The notes: generated by a model from the sequence alone, not told the origin. A stretch of DNA of 64,000 nucleotides from Vreelandella alkaliphila (GCF_016107625.1 NZ_JABASV010000006.1:1-64000), one strand, 5' to 3'; shown: positions 8,378 through 17,979, counted from the first letter of the stretch. A program made the numbers and translations.

Positions 8378-9534
8378 AGTCGGCTCACGAAACGGCCAAT
8401 GCGCTCTACGGCCTCCTGCAACCGTTCAACGCTGTTAGTAAAGGCAATGCGCACATGGTGTTCGCCGCCCTCCAGCGCAAAATCAATGCCCGGGGTGATT
8501 GCCACGTTCTCCTCAACCAGCAACCGCTCACAGAATGCTTGGCTATCTCGGCTGTAATGAGAAATATCCAACCACAGATAAAAAGCCCCTTGAGGTGGCA
8601 GGTCCGGGGCAAGCCCCAACTGCGCTAACCCATCCAACAACACTTGGCGTCGCTGCTTAAGCGTCGATCTACGCGCTTCCAAAATATCTCGACACTCTGG
8701 AGTGAAGGCGGCCAACGCCGCATGCTGGGAAGGTGTTGGCGCGGCAAGGAAGACGTTTTGCGCCAGCCTAGTAAGCGGTTCGACGGCATGTTCAGGCGCC
8801 ACCAACCAGCCCAAGCGCCAGCCTGTCATGCCGAAATATTTAGAGAAGCTATTAACCACGAAGGCCTGGTCGGAAAGCGATGTCGCCGATAGCGGTGCAT
8901 CGTCATAATTCAAGCCTTGGTAAATCTCATCGACAATCACGTCACCGCCTTTCGCAGCTACCGTGTTGATAACTGCGGTTAGCGCCTCAGCGCCTAACGT
9001 ATGTCCCGTAGGGTTAGACGGGGAGGCCAGCATGGCTAAACTCGTTTTAGCTTGCCAGTGCTGTTCAATCAACGGCGCCGTTAACTGCCAACCGCTTTGG
9101 CGACCCACGGGAATGGCATCAATGTCTGCGCCAGCTAGGGCCATAAAGTGACGATTACACGGATAGTTGGGATCGGCCATCAAAACACGATTGCCTGTTT
9201 CGACCAGTAATTGGCTAGCCAGCAGCAGCGCTCCAGAGGCCCCAGGAGTTACCAAAATACGTGAAGGGTCAACGGTGGCATTAAAATGCTCGGCGTAATG
9301 TCTTGAAATCGCCTCACGCAGCGACGCTAGGCCTGCCGCAGGTGTATAGCGCGTTTTGCCTGTTGCCAACGCTTGCTGGCCTGCTGCTACAATCGGTGCC
9401 GGCGTCGCGAAATCAGGTTCGCCGACCTCTAGGTGAATCACATCGTGGCCTTCGGCCTCTCGAGCTTGGGCCATTTCCAATAAATGCATCACGCGAAAAG
9501 GTGCAACGTGATTTACACGTGAATTCCAGGCCAT
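8374..9534 (-). CDS. Class I/II pyridoxal-phosphate aminotransferase
   Basis: Fold-type I aminotransferase of the aspartate aminotransferase superfamily; substrate not assignable by reading. Motifs: LEVGEPDFATP near the N-terminus, VTPGASGALLL for cofactor binding, SPSNPTGHTLG, VDEIYQGLNYD, the PLP lysine in SFSKYFGMTGWRLGW, and a C-terminal HHVRIAFTNS. 386 aa from the ATG at 9534, preferred over 9567 because GAAGGA lies 6 nt before it. Overlaps sfsA by 4 nt and is divergent from dksA. Confidence 0.88.
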   Translation of the reverse strand: MAWNSRVNHVAPFRVMHLLEMAQAREAEGHDVIHLEVGEPDFATPAPIVAAGQQALATGKTRYTPAAGLASLREAISRHYAEHFNATVDPSRILVTPGASGALLLASQLLVETGNRVLMADPNYPCNRHFMALAGADIDAIPVGRQSGWQLTAPLIEQHWQAKTSLAMLASPSNPTGHTLGAEALTAVINTVAAKGGDVIVDEIYQGLNYDDAPLSATSLSDQAFVVNSFSKYFGMTGWRLGWLVAPEHAVEPLTRLAQNVFLAAPTPSQHAALAAFTPECRDILEARRSTLKQRRQVLLDGLAQLGLAPDLPPQGAFYLWLDISHYSRDSQAFCERLLVEENVAITPGIDFALEGGEHHVRIAFTNSVERLQEAVERIGRFVSRL

Positions 9535-9720
9535 AACGGTTCCTTCACTAAATGGTAGAGAAATCATGACGCAGGTCGTTGAAGGGGCAAGACCATGGTC
9601 GAAAATGCGCTATTATGCTTGCATAGCGCGCATTTTTCAGCTAAACAAGCATCCCTTTGGCGTGAGATCGTGACACACGCTCATGGTCGATCAGCAGTCA
9701 CATACGTAAGGGGCACTCCC

Positions 9721-10158
9721 ATGCCAGTAGCGGAAAAGAAACCGGAAGCGTCCAAGTCCTTCACCCCGTATGAGCCAGCACCGGGCGAAGAGTATATGAA
9801 CGAGAAGCAGCTCGCGCACTTCCGCCAGCTCCTTCTAGACTGGAAACAAGATCTCATGGAAGAGGTGGATCGTACCGTACGCCACCTACAGGAAGACGCT
9901 AATAACTACGCTGACCCCGCTGACCGCGCCACTCAAGAAGAGGGCTTCAGCCTGGAGCTGCGTACTCGGGATCGCGAACGCAAGTTGCTGAAAAAGATTA
10001 ACGAAACCATCGAAAAAATCGATGAAGACGACTACGGCTTTTGTGAAGCCTGCGGCGTTGAAATCGGCATTCGCCGCCTTGAAGCCCGCCCCACGGCAAC
10101 GCTATGCGTGGACTGTAAAACGCTGGCAGAGCTTAAAGAAAAACAGCTCGGTGGCTAA
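9721..10158 (+). CDS. dksA: RNA polymerase-binding transcription factor DksA
   Basis: Binds the secondary channel of RNA polymerase and, with ppGpp, represses rRNA promoters and activates amino-acid promoters. A coiled coil spans about residues 35-105 (ending in a run rich in ERKLLKKI), followed by the four-cysteine zinc finger CEACGVEIGIRRLEARP...CVDC. 145 aa from the ATG at 9721, supported by AAGGGG upstream; the frame stays open for 42 codons before it without family resemblance. Followed by a terminator, then gluQ. Confidence 0.96.
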   Translation: MPVAEKKPEASKSFTPYEPAPGEEYMNEKQLAHFRQLLLDWKQDLMEEVDRTVRHLQEDANNYADPADRATQEEGFSLELRTRDRERKLLKKINETIEKIDEDDYGFCEACGVEIGIRRLEARPTATLCVDCKTLAELKEKQLGG

Positions 10159-10212
10159 CCAACGGCGCGAATACGCTACAAGCTGCTAGTTTGTTACAAG
10201 CTAAAGCGTCCA

Positions 10213-10240
10213 ACGGGCACCCTTGAGGTGCCCGTTTTTG
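10213..10240 (+). terminator. Intrinsic terminator after dksA
   Basis: ACGGGCACC and GGTGCCCGT form a perfect 9-bp stem around a 5-nt loop, followed by a T run. Confidence 0.9.
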
Positions 10241-10319
10241 TTTGTCATCTTGTATTTATCGCTGTACTTATCATCGTAGTTAATCGCTGGCGCTATTTGA
10301 ACAATTGATTCGGGCTGTC

Positions 10320-11219
10320 ATGACCCATACCACGCACTACCGGGGACGTTTCGCTCCCACACCGTCAGGGCCACTGCATCTTGGCTCGTTAGTGGCCGCC
10401 CTAAGCAGCTATTTAGACGCCCGCGCTGCTGGCGGGCAGTGGCTGGTACGCATTGAGGATATCGACCCGCCCCGCTGCCCCGAAGGCGCTGCTGATACAA
10501 TTCTGCGTCAGCTTGACGCCTTTGGGCTTCATTGGGATGAAGAAGTCCGCTGGCAGCATCACCGTGATGAGGCTTATCAGCAGGCGCTCGATCAACTGGC
10601 TGCCCAAGGTTTGGCTTACCCGTGTAGCTGTTCGAGAAAGCAGTGGCAAGCGTTTTCAATCTATCCCGGCTGGTGCCGCGAGAGCGTTCGTGATGCCACA
10701 AAGCCGGTTGCCTGGCGGCTGCGCAGCGACCTGGCAAAGCGCCCTATTACTTGGCAGGATCGGCTTTTTGGTTTCCAACAGTTCGACCCTGCCGTTTTGG
10801 GCGATGTTGTGCTGAAACGCAAAGATCAGCTTTGGGCCTATCAGCTTGCCGTCATAGTGGATGATGCTGATCAAGGCATTACCGATATTGTGCGCGGTTA
10901 TGACCTGCTGGATAACACGCCTTGGCAAGGCCAGTTGCAGCAAGCGCTTGGCTTATCAACCCCCAGCTACCTACATTTACCGCTCGTGGTTACTCAAGAG
11001 GGTCAAAAGCTTTCTAAGCAAAACCTGGCCCCTGCATTAGCCGCAGACGCCGACGGCATTCGCCAACAGCTGTTTCAAGCACTGCGACTACTCGATCAGG
11101 CCCCACCTGACACGCTGGTTCAAGAGCCACCCGAAACACAACTAAACTGGGCAATAGCACACTGGTCTGTTGAAAAGCTTGTCGCTACCACCCACCGCCG
11201 CTATCAATCAGAGTTTTAA
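10320..11219 (+). CDS. gluQ: Glutamyl-Q tRNA(Asp) synthetase
   Basis: Attaches glutamate to the queuosine base in the anticodon of tRNA-Asp. Resembles the catalytic domain of glutamyl-tRNA synthetase without the anticodon-binding part: [18 protein letters not shown] is the HIGH region, CSCSRKQW...GWCRES the zinc site, and KLSKQNLAP the KMSKS-like loop. About 299 aa, normal. The ATG at 10320 is preferred to a TTG at 10305, though no strong ribosome site is seen for either. Sits between dksA and cbrX as in Pseudomonas. Confidence 0.92.
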   Translation: MTHTTHYRGRFAPTPSGPLHLGSLVAALSSYLDARAAGGQWLVRIEDIDPPRCPEGAADTILRQLDAFGLHWDEEVRWQHHRDEAYQQALDQLAAQGLAYPCSCSRKQWQAFSIYPGWCRESVRDATKPVAWRLRSDLAKRPITWQDRLFGFQQFDPAVLGDVVLKRKDQLWAYQLAVIVDDADQGITDIVRGYDLLDNTPWQGQLQQALGLSTPSYLHLPLVVTQEGQKLSKQNLAPALAADADGIRQQLFQALRLLDQAPPDTLVQEPPETQLNWAIAHWSVEKLVATTHRRYQSEF

Positions 11220-11220
11220 T

Positions 11221-11397
11221 ATGTACGTTTATCGCATACTGCTGTTCTTGGTGTTTGGCGGCTATTTGCTTTCGCCGTTACTGATGGACGGCTGGGGAGA
11301 TCCAAGCGTTGCCTGGTATCGCCCATTTGCTATTTGGGGCGGTCTGATCGCGCTAACGCTATGGCTTGAGCAAAAAAGGAAGTTAGATGAGCGTTGA
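11221..11397 (+). CDS. cbrX: Small membrane protein upstream of cbrA (CbrX-like)
   Basis: 58-residue protein starting one base after the gluQ stop. Two hydrophobic segments (about residues 3-20 and 36-51) with a WGDPSVAWYRPF loop and a charged KRKLDER tail predict a small inner-membrane hairpin. In Pseudomonas a small ORF (cbrX) lies at the same place and is coupled to cbrA; this one overlaps cbrA by 11 nt, and the cbrA ribosome site lies inside it. Naming rests on position, size and topology rather than a strong sequence motif. Confidence 0.7.
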   Translation: MYVYRILLFLVFGGYLLSPLLMDGWGDPSVAWYRPFAIWGGLIALTLWLEQKRKLDER

Positions 11398-14332
11398 GCT
11401 TTTAGGAGTAGTACTGCTGGGCCTAGGCTATCTTGCCTTACTGTTTGCCTGCGGCATGGCCGTTGAGCGTGGCTGGGTGCCCGTGCGCATTACGCGCCAC
11501 CCTATTGTGTACACCCTGGCGCTGGGCGTATACGCCAGCGCGTGGGCAATCTATGGCAGTGTGGAGCTTGCGGCGAAAGCAGGATTTGGCTACCTGGCAT
11601 ATTACCTCGGTGCAGCCGGGGCTTTTCTGCTGGCGCCCGTACTGCTTGTGCCCATACAACGCATTACTCGTACCTACCAGCTCTCTTCACTCGCGGATCT
11701 ATTTGCGTTTCGCTACCGATCCCGCTGGGCAGGCACTCTGGTAACGCTGATCAGCCTGCTAGCCGTGATGCCGCTGCTGGGCATCCAGGTGCAAACCTTA
11801 AGCGATGCGGTCTACTTGCTCACCGGCAGCCGCTATAGCGCGGCGGCCACCCTGCTGTTTTGCGGTGTGATCGCAGGCTGTGCAGTGTTGTTTGGCGCAC
11901 GCCACAGCCATCGACATCGTCACGATACGCTACTCAGCGTGATTGCTTTTGAATCGATCATTAAACTACTTGCGATGCTTGGGCTAGGTGCCATTGCACT
12001 GTGGTGGGTATTTGATGGGCCTCACGGATTACAGCAGTGGTTAGAAGGGCCTGGAGCCGCAGCCCAAGCCGCAACGCCGCAATTTGAGGCTCCCCAATGG
12101 CGTACGCTACTACTGCTGTTCTTTGCGGCCGCTTTCATGATGCCGCACCTGTTTCAGATTACCTTTGCAGAAAGCCTTTCTCGTCACACCCTGCTCCAAG
12201 CCAGTTGGACATTACCGCTATTTTTGCTACTGATGGCACTGCCAGTACCGTTGATTTGGTGGGCTGCACAATCGATAAACGAGACGGTTCCCGTTGCAGC
12301 CTACGCCGCCTTCTTGATGTCAGAGCATTGGTGGGTGGGAGCGCTAGCCTTCATTGGCGGCCTTGCCGCCGCCAGTGGCACCATGATGATGATCGCGCTG
12401 GCTCTTTCAGGCATGGTGCTAAACCACGTGGTGCTAGTGGCTCGCCCCCCGGAGGCGCGTAGCGATTTATACGGCTGGCTGCTCTGGCTACGTCGCGGTT
12501 TAGTCGTCGCTGTAATTGCGGGCGGGTGGCTATTTGCTGAAAGCGTCGGTCGCTACCATTCGCTAACAAACTTGGGGCTCGCTGCATTTGTAGGCATGGC
12601 ACAGTGCCTGCCTGGCATGCTGGCGTTGTTATACTGGCCCGGTGCGAACCGCAAGGGCATGATCGCCGGGCTAATGAGCGGCATCATCATTTGGCTGTGG
12701 GGCTTATGGTTGCCGCTTTTGCTTGATCTCCCCACACTCTCGCTGCCCCTCACTCCCCTGATGTCTGCGGATGCGCCCATTTGGTATAACGTTACGCTTG
12801 TTTCTTTAGCAGTGAATATTTTACTGCTTCTCATTGTGTCGTTATTTACCCGCATCTCAGAAGGAGAACGCTCTGCGGCTGAGGCATGCTCCGTAGATGC
12901 GGTCATTCGTTCAAAACGCCTACCACTGGAAGCAGCTACGGCGGGAGACTTCCCTACTTATCTTGCCCAAGCGTTGGGCGATGAAGCTGCCAGCCGTGAA
13001 GTTGACCGCGCACTAGCAGCGCTAAACCTGACACCTCAGGAGCGTCGCCCCTATGCATTGCGCCGCTTGCGCGACCGAATCCAGGCGAATCTATCCGGTT
13101 TAATGGGGCCTTCCGTTGCGCGAGATATTGTTGATCGTTACTTGCCCTACCGCCACGACGACGCACCGGTCACTGACGATATTCATTTTGTTGAAAGCCG
13201 CCTTGAAGCTTACCGCTCTAGGCTCACTGGGTTGGCTCGGGAACTGGATGGCTTGCGCCGCCATCACCGGCAAACGCTAGCCTACTTGCCCGTAGGCTTG
13301 TGCGTGCTAGGCGACGATGATGAGCTGTTAATGTGGAATGAGGCGCTTTCATCACTCTCTGGGATTAGCGGCGATAGTGTGATTGGCTCACGCCGAGATA
13401 GCCTGCCCCCGCCCTGGCCAAATTTGCTCGGTAGCGTACTCAACGCCAGCCATACGCCGCTGTATAAACAAGCAGTGTCACTACATGGCAAGGATTACTT
13501 CCTCACCCTTCACAAAGCGGTGTTAAGCGGACACGACAGCCGTGGCGGCAGCGTGATTTTGGTAGAAGACCATACTGAAATGAAGTGGCTAGAAGAGGAA
13601 CTTGTCCACGCAGCGCGTTTGGCATCCATAGGGCAACTTGCGGCAGGCGTGGCACATGAAATAGGCAACCCTATCACGGGTATTTCGTCACTGGCCCAAA
13701 ACTTGCGCTACGATACCGATGACCCAGCGCTGCTGGAAACGGCTGACCAAATTCAACAGTTAACCCAACGAGTCACCAAGATTGTTAACTCGCTGGTCGG
13801 TTTTGCCCACGGTGGCCGCCAGACCCTGCCACTGCCGGCATCCCCCGCCTCGCTCTCTACCGTTAGCGAAGATGCGCTGCACTTGATCCATTTAGCGCGC
13901 TCGGGGGAGGATGTAAGCTTTACCAATGACTGTCCGGATGACATCGTGGTGCGTGGCGATGCTCAGCGATTAACCCAGGTCATGGTCAACTTACTGAGCA
14001 ATGCCAAAGACGCTTGCGACGCTCAGGGCACGGTTCATATTGAAGCAGGCAAACAGGCAAGCCATGCTTGGTGGCGAGTCACTGATGATGGCCACGGCAT
14101 TGACCCAAGCGTGAAGCATCGCCTTTTCGAGCCGTTCACCACGACCAAGCCTGCGGGTCAAGGAACGGGGCTTGGGCTCTCGTTGGCCTACCAAATTATC
14201 AATGAGCACCAAGGCAAAATAGAGGTTGCGTCACCACCTCCAGGAAAGCCTCGCGGCACTGCCATCACGCTTTGGCTACCGCTTTACCAACAGGATGATC
14301 ACCTACCTCATGCCCAGGATACTGATTATTGA
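11387..14332 (+). CDS. cbrA: Transporter-fused sensor histidine kinase CbrA
   Basis: Membrane sensor kinase of the CbrAB system governing carbon/nitrogen balance. The first ~500 residues form a sodium/solute symporter (SLC5-like) domain with about a dozen membrane segments; then a cytoplasmic linker, a PAS-like region (about residues 630-710, [20 protein letters not shown]), a HisKA dimerization domain with the phospho-accepting His near residue 756 ([13 protein letters not shown]), and an ATPase domain with [16 protein letters not shown] and [10 protein letters not shown]. 981 aa. AAAAGGAAG lies before the ATG. Overlaps cbrX upstream and cbrB downstream by a few bases, so all three are coupled. 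Confidence 0.93.
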   Translation: MSVELLGVVLLGLGYLALLFACGMAVERGWVPVRITRHPIVYTLALGVYASAWAIYGSVELAAKAGFGYLAYYLGAAGAFLLAPVLLVPIQRITRTYQLSSLADLFAFRYRSRWAGTLVTLISLLAVMPLLGIQVQTLSDAVYLLTGSRYSAAATLLFCGVIAGCAVLFGARHSHRHRHDTLLSVIAFESIIKLLAMLGLGAIALWWVFDGPHGLQQWLEGPGAAAQAATPQFEAPQWRTLLLLFFAAAFMMPHLFQITFAESLSRHTLLQASWTLPLFLLLMALPVPLIWWAAQSINETVPVAAYAAFLMSEHWWVGALAFIGGLAAASGTMMMIALALSGMVLNHVVLVARPPEARSDLYGWLLWLRRGLVVAVIAGGWLFAESVGRYHSLTNLGLAAFVGMAQCLPGMLALLYWPGANRKGMIAGLMSGIIIWLWGLWLPLLLDLPTLSLPLTPLMSADAPIWYNVTLVSLAVNILLLLIVSLFTRISEGERSAAEACSVDAVIRSKRLPLEAATAGDFPTYLAQALGDEAASREVDRALAALNLTPQERRPYALRRLRDRIQANLSGLMGPSVARDIVDRYLPYRHDDAPVTDDIHFVESRLEAYRSRLTGLARELDGLRRHHRQTLAYLPVGLCVLGDDDELLMWNEALSSLSGISGDSVIGSRRDSLPPPWPNLLGSVLNASHTPLYKQAVSLHGKDYFLTLHKAVLSGHDSRGGSVILVEDHTEMKWLEEELVHAARLASIGQLAAGVAHEIGNPITGISSLAQNLRYDTDDPALLETADQIQQLTQRVTKIVNSLVGFAHGGRQTLPLPASPASLSTVSEDALHLIHLARSGEDVSFTNDCPDDIVVRGDAQRLTQVMVNLLSNAKDACDAQGTVHIEAGKQASHAWWRVTDDGHGIDPSVKHRLFEPFTTTKPAGQGTGLGLSLAYQIINEHQGKIEVASPPPGKPRGTAITLWLPLYQQDDHLPHAQDTDY

Positions 14333-15695
14333 AGATGAAGCGATTATTCGCAGCGCTTTAAAGCGTTTACTCGAACGTCACAGCTATACCGTCAGCGAAG
14401 CGGGCAGCGCAGAAGAAGCACGTGAGCTGACGCCTAGCGAGTTTGATCTAGTCATTAGCGACCTGCGACTGCCAGGTGATCCTGGCACCGCCCTAATTGA
14501 GGCCGCAGCACCCGCGCCGGTACTTATAATGACCAGCTATGCCAGCATGCGTTCGGCAGTCGACGCGCTTAAGCAAGGGGCTGTGGACTATGTTGCTAAA
14601 CCATTTGATCACACCGAGCTTTTAGAAACCGTCGAACGCATTCTGCATAAGCAGTCGATGCAGCAAGGCACGCCTCCGGATATCACCGATGAAGGAGGTG
14701 GGCGTCAAACGATGATCGGCAATTGCACGGCTATGCAGCAGGTTTACACGCGCATTCGCAAAACAGCCCCGGCAGACGTTACCGTGCTGATTCAAGGAGA
14801 ATCCGGCACAGGTAAAGAGCTCGTAGCTCGGGCCATTCATCAGCAAAGCAAACGCGCCAAAGCACCGCTGATTTGTGTGAATTGCGCGGCAATACCTGAG
14901 ACGCTGATTGAGTCAGAGCTTTTTGGACATGAGAAAGGAGCGTTTACCGGCGCTAGCGCTGCCCGAACTGGGTTAGTGGAAGCCGCCGACGGTGGCACCC
15001 TGTTTTTAGATGAAATCGGCGAGTTACCACTGGATGCCCAAGCACGGCTGTTACGCGTACTCCAGGAAGGTGAAATCCGCAAAATTGGCTCCGTCGAAAC
15101 ACGCCATGTGGACGTTCGCCTGATCGCCGCCACCCATAGGGACTTGCGCGCTCTGTCAAAAAGCGGGGAATTCCGACTAGATCTCTACTATCGCCTCAAC
15201 GTTATGCAGATTGAATTGCCACCGCTGCGCGACCGTGAAGAAGACGTATTGAAGATAGCCGATATCCTGTTAGATAAAGCCTGCAAACGTCATGATCGCC
15301 AAGGGCTTCGTTTGTCACGGGCTTCCCGACAGGACCTACGCGACTACCCTTGGCCTGGTAACGTACGCGAGCTTGAGAATGCACTGGAGAGGGGTGTAAT
15401 TCTAGCCGAGGGGCATTTGATTCACCCTGACGACCTAGGCCTTGGCCCTGTTACCAACCGACCTCACTCTTCTGCAGGTAACAGCTCCGCACTAGCCAAT
15501 GAATCGTCAGCGCCGAGTGGCGATGACGACGACCTCTCGCTCGAGGACTATTTTCAGCATTTTGTGCTGGAACATCAGGATCAAATGAGTGAAACCGAGT
15601 TGGCCCAAAAACTGGGAATTAGCCGTAAAAATTTATGGGAGAGGCGCCAGCGCCTAGGCATTCCACGTAAAAAAACCGCACGCCGCCCCAATTAG
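14310..15695 (+). CDS. cbrB: Sigma-54-dependent response regulator CbrB
   Basis: NtrC-family activator paired with CbrA. Receiver domain with phospho-Asp at about residue 51 ([11 protein letters not shown]), an AAA+ domain with Walker A GESGTGKE (about 164), the sigma-54 contact loop GAFTGA (about 210) and Walker [13 protein letters not shown], then a Fis-type helix-turn-helix near the end ([19 protein letters not shown]). The ATG at 14310 ([10 protein letters not shown]) matches the family start; an in-frame ATG 5 codons earlier is possible. Overlaps the cbrA 3' end. The intact GAFTGA motif fits with the sigma-54 promoter found about 230 bp downstream for the CrcZ-like RNA. Confidence 0.94.
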   Translation: MPRILIIEDEAIIRSALKRLLERHSYTVSEAGSAEEARELTPSEFDLVISDLRLPGDPGTALIEAAAPAPVLIMTSYASMRSAVDALKQGAVDYVAKPFDHTELLETVERILHKQSMQQGTPPDITDEGGGRQTMIGNCTAMQQVYTRIRKTAPADVTVLIQGESGTGKELVARAIHQQSKRAKAPLICVNCAAIPETLIESELFGHEKGAFTGASAARTGLVEAADGGTLFLDEIGELPLDAQARLLRVLQEGEIRKIGSVETRHVDVRLIAATHRDLRALSKSGEFRLDLYYRLNVMQIELPPLRDREEDVLKIADILLDKACKRHDRQGLRLSRASRQDLRDYPWPGNVRELENALERGVILAEGHLIHPDDLGLGPVTNRPHSSAGNSSALANESSAPSGDDDDLSLEDYFQHFVLEHQDQMSETELAQKLGISRKNLWERRQRLGIPRKKTARRPN

Positions 15696-15800
15696 GTGGC
15701 GGCAATACCTATGATTAGCCATTCACCACCTCGCCCTCTACGACTAACGTCCAATAGATTGATTTGCATAAGAAATATCCAAAACTTTCCCATCAGCCAC

Positions 15801-15851
15801 TGTTACCTTCCCACACAACACGCCCCAAAAATCCCTTAAAAACGGGTAACA
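15801..15851 (+). promoter_or_regulatory. Candidate CbrB upstream activating region of the CrcZ-like RNA
   Basis: TGTTAC (15801-15806) and its exact inverse GTAACA (15846-15851) lie about 150 and 100 bp before the predicted start of the small RNA, a usual distance for an NtrC-type activator. I recall TGTTAC/GTAACA as the proposed CbrB half-sites in Pseudomonas; the 39-bp gap between arms is wide, so the exact site is uncertain. Between this region and the promoter, CAATAAATTA (15883-15892) resembles the core of an IHF site. Confidence 0.4.
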
Positions 15852-15925
15852 CTATGCGTTGCGATTAGTTCCCTGGCATAGCCAATAAATTACAAGCCCA
15901 TGAAAATAAAAGAATAAAATATGGG

Positions 15926-15941
15926 TGGCACAGCAAGTGCA
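15926..15941 (+). promoter_or_regulatory. Sigma-54 (-24/-12) promoter of the CrcZ-like RNA
   Basis: TGGCAC followed 5 bp later by GTGCA puts GG and GC exactly 10 nt apart, as sigma-54 RNA polymerase requires. The -24 element TGGCAC is perfect and the -12 element has one mismatch to TTGCA. Transcription would start near 15952, just before the first A-rich motif. Confidence 0.75.
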
Positions 15942-15951
15942 ACACTACTGG

Positions 15952-16414
15952 GCAAGAAGAACAAAATGGGCAGCGCGGACGTCGCTAACAAAAACAACAT
16001 GACACCGCCCCAACCTGAGCCAAAACAAAAACAACAGGGCCAGGCAGAGATCATAGTACTAACAAGAACAACAGGCTTGAGTCTCACGACTTGCTAGCGC
16101 TAAGCAGAATAGGCGCAGCGAACAATAACAACAGTCAGCAAGTGCCCAAAAAAGGACGCGACGTACACAAAGAATCTGCTTCCAAACAAAAACAACAGCA
16201 GCATGTGTGTACACCCCGGAACCAATAACAACACGCCGGGAGAAAAAGTTCGCGGTTGGATTATTGTTTTGAATACGAGGCGGTCGGAATCAGACTGGTT
16301 CTCACGCCTACCGACTGCGGTGCGTATTCAGAGCGATGTGCCATCATGAAGAAAAACAACAGCATGGACGCTGATTGTCTGCTTTATAGGGGAGGCTCTT
16401 GTAGCCTCCCCTTT
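15952..16414 (+). ncRNA. crcZ: CrcZ-like Hfq/Crc decoy small RNA with eight CA motifs
   Basis: Predicted RNA of about 460 nt between cbrB and pcnB, the location of crcZ in Pseudomonas. It carries eight A-rich motifs fitting AANAANAA: 15954-15966, 15987-15999, 16024-16036, 16061-16073, 16121-16133, 16185-16197, 16221-16233 and 16349-16361. Six of the last seven fit AANAANAACAACA exactly and the one at 16221 has one mismatch. In Pseudomonas such motifs in CrcZ bind Hfq (with Crc), relieving catabolite repression. A hairpin with arms 16271-16277/16323-16329 and 16283-16287/16311-16315 lies before the last motif. No coding frame in either strand has a ribosome site or family resemblance. P. aeruginosa CrcZ is shorter with fewer motifs. 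Function is inferred from position, motif content and promoter type. Confidence 0.82.
16389..16414 (+). terminator. Terminator of the CrcZ-like RNA
   Basis: GGGGAGGCT and AGCCTCCCC form a perfect 9-bp stem with a 5-nt loop, followed by a short T run (TTT then CC). The U tract is short but the stem is strong. Confidence 0.75.
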
Positions 16415-16534
16415 CCGCGTTTAAAGCAGTCGTCTTTTACAAACCCTGCTCCAGTGCTTTGCAAGCCTCAAGGGGTCGGCTACACTCAGCAACTTACCGC
16501 TAACCTTGCGGTCATTTTTTCGCTACGTTTCTCG

Positions 16535-16564
16535 ATACTGTTTTCGATAATACTGTTTTCGATA
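16535..16564 (+). repeat. Tandem 15-bp repeat upstream of pcnB
   Basis: ATACTGTTTTCGATA occurs twice head to tail with no gap, 22 bp before the pcnB start codon. Each copy contains TCGATA, which also occurs at 16532-16537 and near 16573. The repeat may duplicate a -10-like element or an operator; no function can be read. Confidence 0.85.
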
Positions 16565-16586
16565 CCCTGCGAGTCGATATCGCCGC

Positions 16587-17972
16587 ATGTTTAAAGGATT
16601 TACCCGTTTATTACATAGCCCGGGAGAGCACTTGAAATCCCTGCTCGATTCCCCAGAGAGCGCCGCTGATGCGCTCAGTCCCCGTATTATTCCGCGCTCC
16701 GAGCACCCTGTTTCTCGTCAGCAAATCAGCGAGGCCGCGTTAAAGGTGCTGTATCGCCTTAATGGCGCTGGATTTGATGCCTTCCTAGTTGGCGGCTGCA
16801 TTCGTGATGCATTGCTGGGCAAAATGCCGAAAGATTTCGACGTTGCCACGAATGCAACGCCGGAACAGGTGCGCGATCTGTTTCGCAATTCGCGGCTGAT
16901 TGGTCGGCGTTTTCGCATTGTGCATGTGCGCTTTGGTCGCGAAGTCATTGAAGTTACCACTTTCCGCGGCAAGCCTCAGGACGAGCACGGCGATCATATC
17001 GCCCAGCAGTCTGACGATGGTCTGCTATTGCGAGACAATGTGTGGGGCAACATCGAAGAAGACGCTCTACGCCGCGACTTCACCGTGAATGCGCTTTACT
17101 ACAATATCGCTGACTTCACGATTCATGACTTTGCCAACGGCGCGCGTGATATTGAGTCACGTACGCTGCGACTGATTGGCGACCCCGTTACCCGCTATCG
17201 GGAAGACCCAGTACGTATGCTGCGTGCGGTGCGCTTTGCGGCCAAGCTCGATTTCACCATCGAGCCAGCCACTGAAGAGCCGATGTATGATCTAGCGCCG
17301 CTGTTACTGCAAATTCCTCCCGCCCGTTTGTTTGATGAAGTACTCAAGCTATTCATGTCGGGACACGGCTTAATTACTTTCCGCTTACTGAGCCATTACA
17401 ACTTGTTTGGCATGCTGTTCCCCGAAGCGGAAGAAGCCATGGCGGATGCTGCTTGGGCCGAAGATCTGATTGAGCAAGCGCTCACTAACACCGATAAGCG
17501 CATTGCGGAAGGCCGGCCAGTTACGCCAGCCTTTCTGCTAGCCGCCTTTTTGTGGGCGCCAGTGGCACACCGTCAAGCCGAGCTTGAGCGCGAAGGCATG
17601 CCCGCAATTCCAGCGCTGCAAACTGCCGCCCAGCAGGTAGTCACTCGCCAGTTACAGCATATTTCGATTCCCAAACGCTTTGGCATGCCGATGCGCGATA
17701 TTTGGGAACTACAGGCACGCCTTCCTCTGCGCCGTGGCAAACGGGCATTTCAAACCCGCGAACACCCACGCTTCCGAGCCGCCTACGATTTGCTGCTGTT
17801 GCGTGAACAAGCAGGTGAAATACCGCGTGGCTTAGGCGATTGGTGGAATGCCTTCCAGCAAGGTGATGAGCACGAGCAACTTCGGCTGCTGCAAAAAGTG
17901 GGAAGTGATCCGGCAAGCCAGGGGGACCGTCGACGTAAAAAACGACGCAAACCACGTAAAACAGAGCAGTAA
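16587..17972 (+). CDS. pcnB: Poly(A) polymerase I
   Basis: Adds poly(A) tails to RNA 3' ends, promoting decay. Class II nucleotidyltransferase: FLVGGCIRDALLGKMPKDFD with the catalytic GG and DxD, then RFRIVHVRFGREVIEVTTF, RRDFTVNALYYN and REDPVRMLRAVRFAAKLDF. A basic C-terminal tail (RRRKKRRKPRKTEQ) distinguishes it from CCA-adding enzymes. 461 aa. The first ~45 residues are not part of the catalytic domain. Placed after the CrcZ-like RNA as in Pseudomonas; folK follows 7 nt later. Confidence 0.93.
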   Translation: MFKGFTRLLHSPGEHLKSLLDSPESAADALSPRIIPRSEHPVSRQQISEAALKVLYRLNGAGFDAFLVGGCIRDALLGKMPKDFDVATNATPEQVRDLFRNSRLIGRRFRIVHVRFGREVIEVTTFRGKPQDEHGDHIAQQSDDGLLLRDNVWGNIEEDALRRDFTVNALYYNIADFTIHDFANGARDIESRTLRLIGDPVTRYREDPVRMLRAVRFAAKLDFTIEPATEEPMYDLAPLLLQIPPARLFDEVLKLFMSGHGLITFRLLSHYNLFGMLFPEAEEAMADAAWAEDLIEQALTNTDKRIAEGRPVTPAFLLAAFLWAPVAHRQAELEREGMPAIPALQTAAQQVVTRQLQHISIPKRFGMPMRDIWELQARLPLRRGKRAFQTREHPRFRAAYDLLLLREQAGEIPRGLGDWWNAFQQGDEHEQLRLLQKVGSDPASQGDRRRKKRRKPRKTEQ

Positions 17973-17979
17973 GAACACA

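Noticed and set aside
15843..15858. Alternative sigma-54 promoter GGGTAACACTATGC
   Set aside because: GG/GC spacing is right but both elements match poorly, and it overlaps the GTAACA half-site; TGGCAC-N5-GTGCA at 15926 is far better.
15954..16361. Regularly spaced near-identical 13-mers that could be read as a CRISPR-like or direct-repeat array
   Set aside because: The repeats are too short and A-rich, spacing varies from about 36 to 128 nt, there are no cas genes, and position and promoter fit a CrcZ-type RNA.
16256..16594. Open frame of about 112 codons over the end of the small RNA and the pcnB leader
   Set aside because: No ribosome site, runs through a terminator, and shows no family-like composition.
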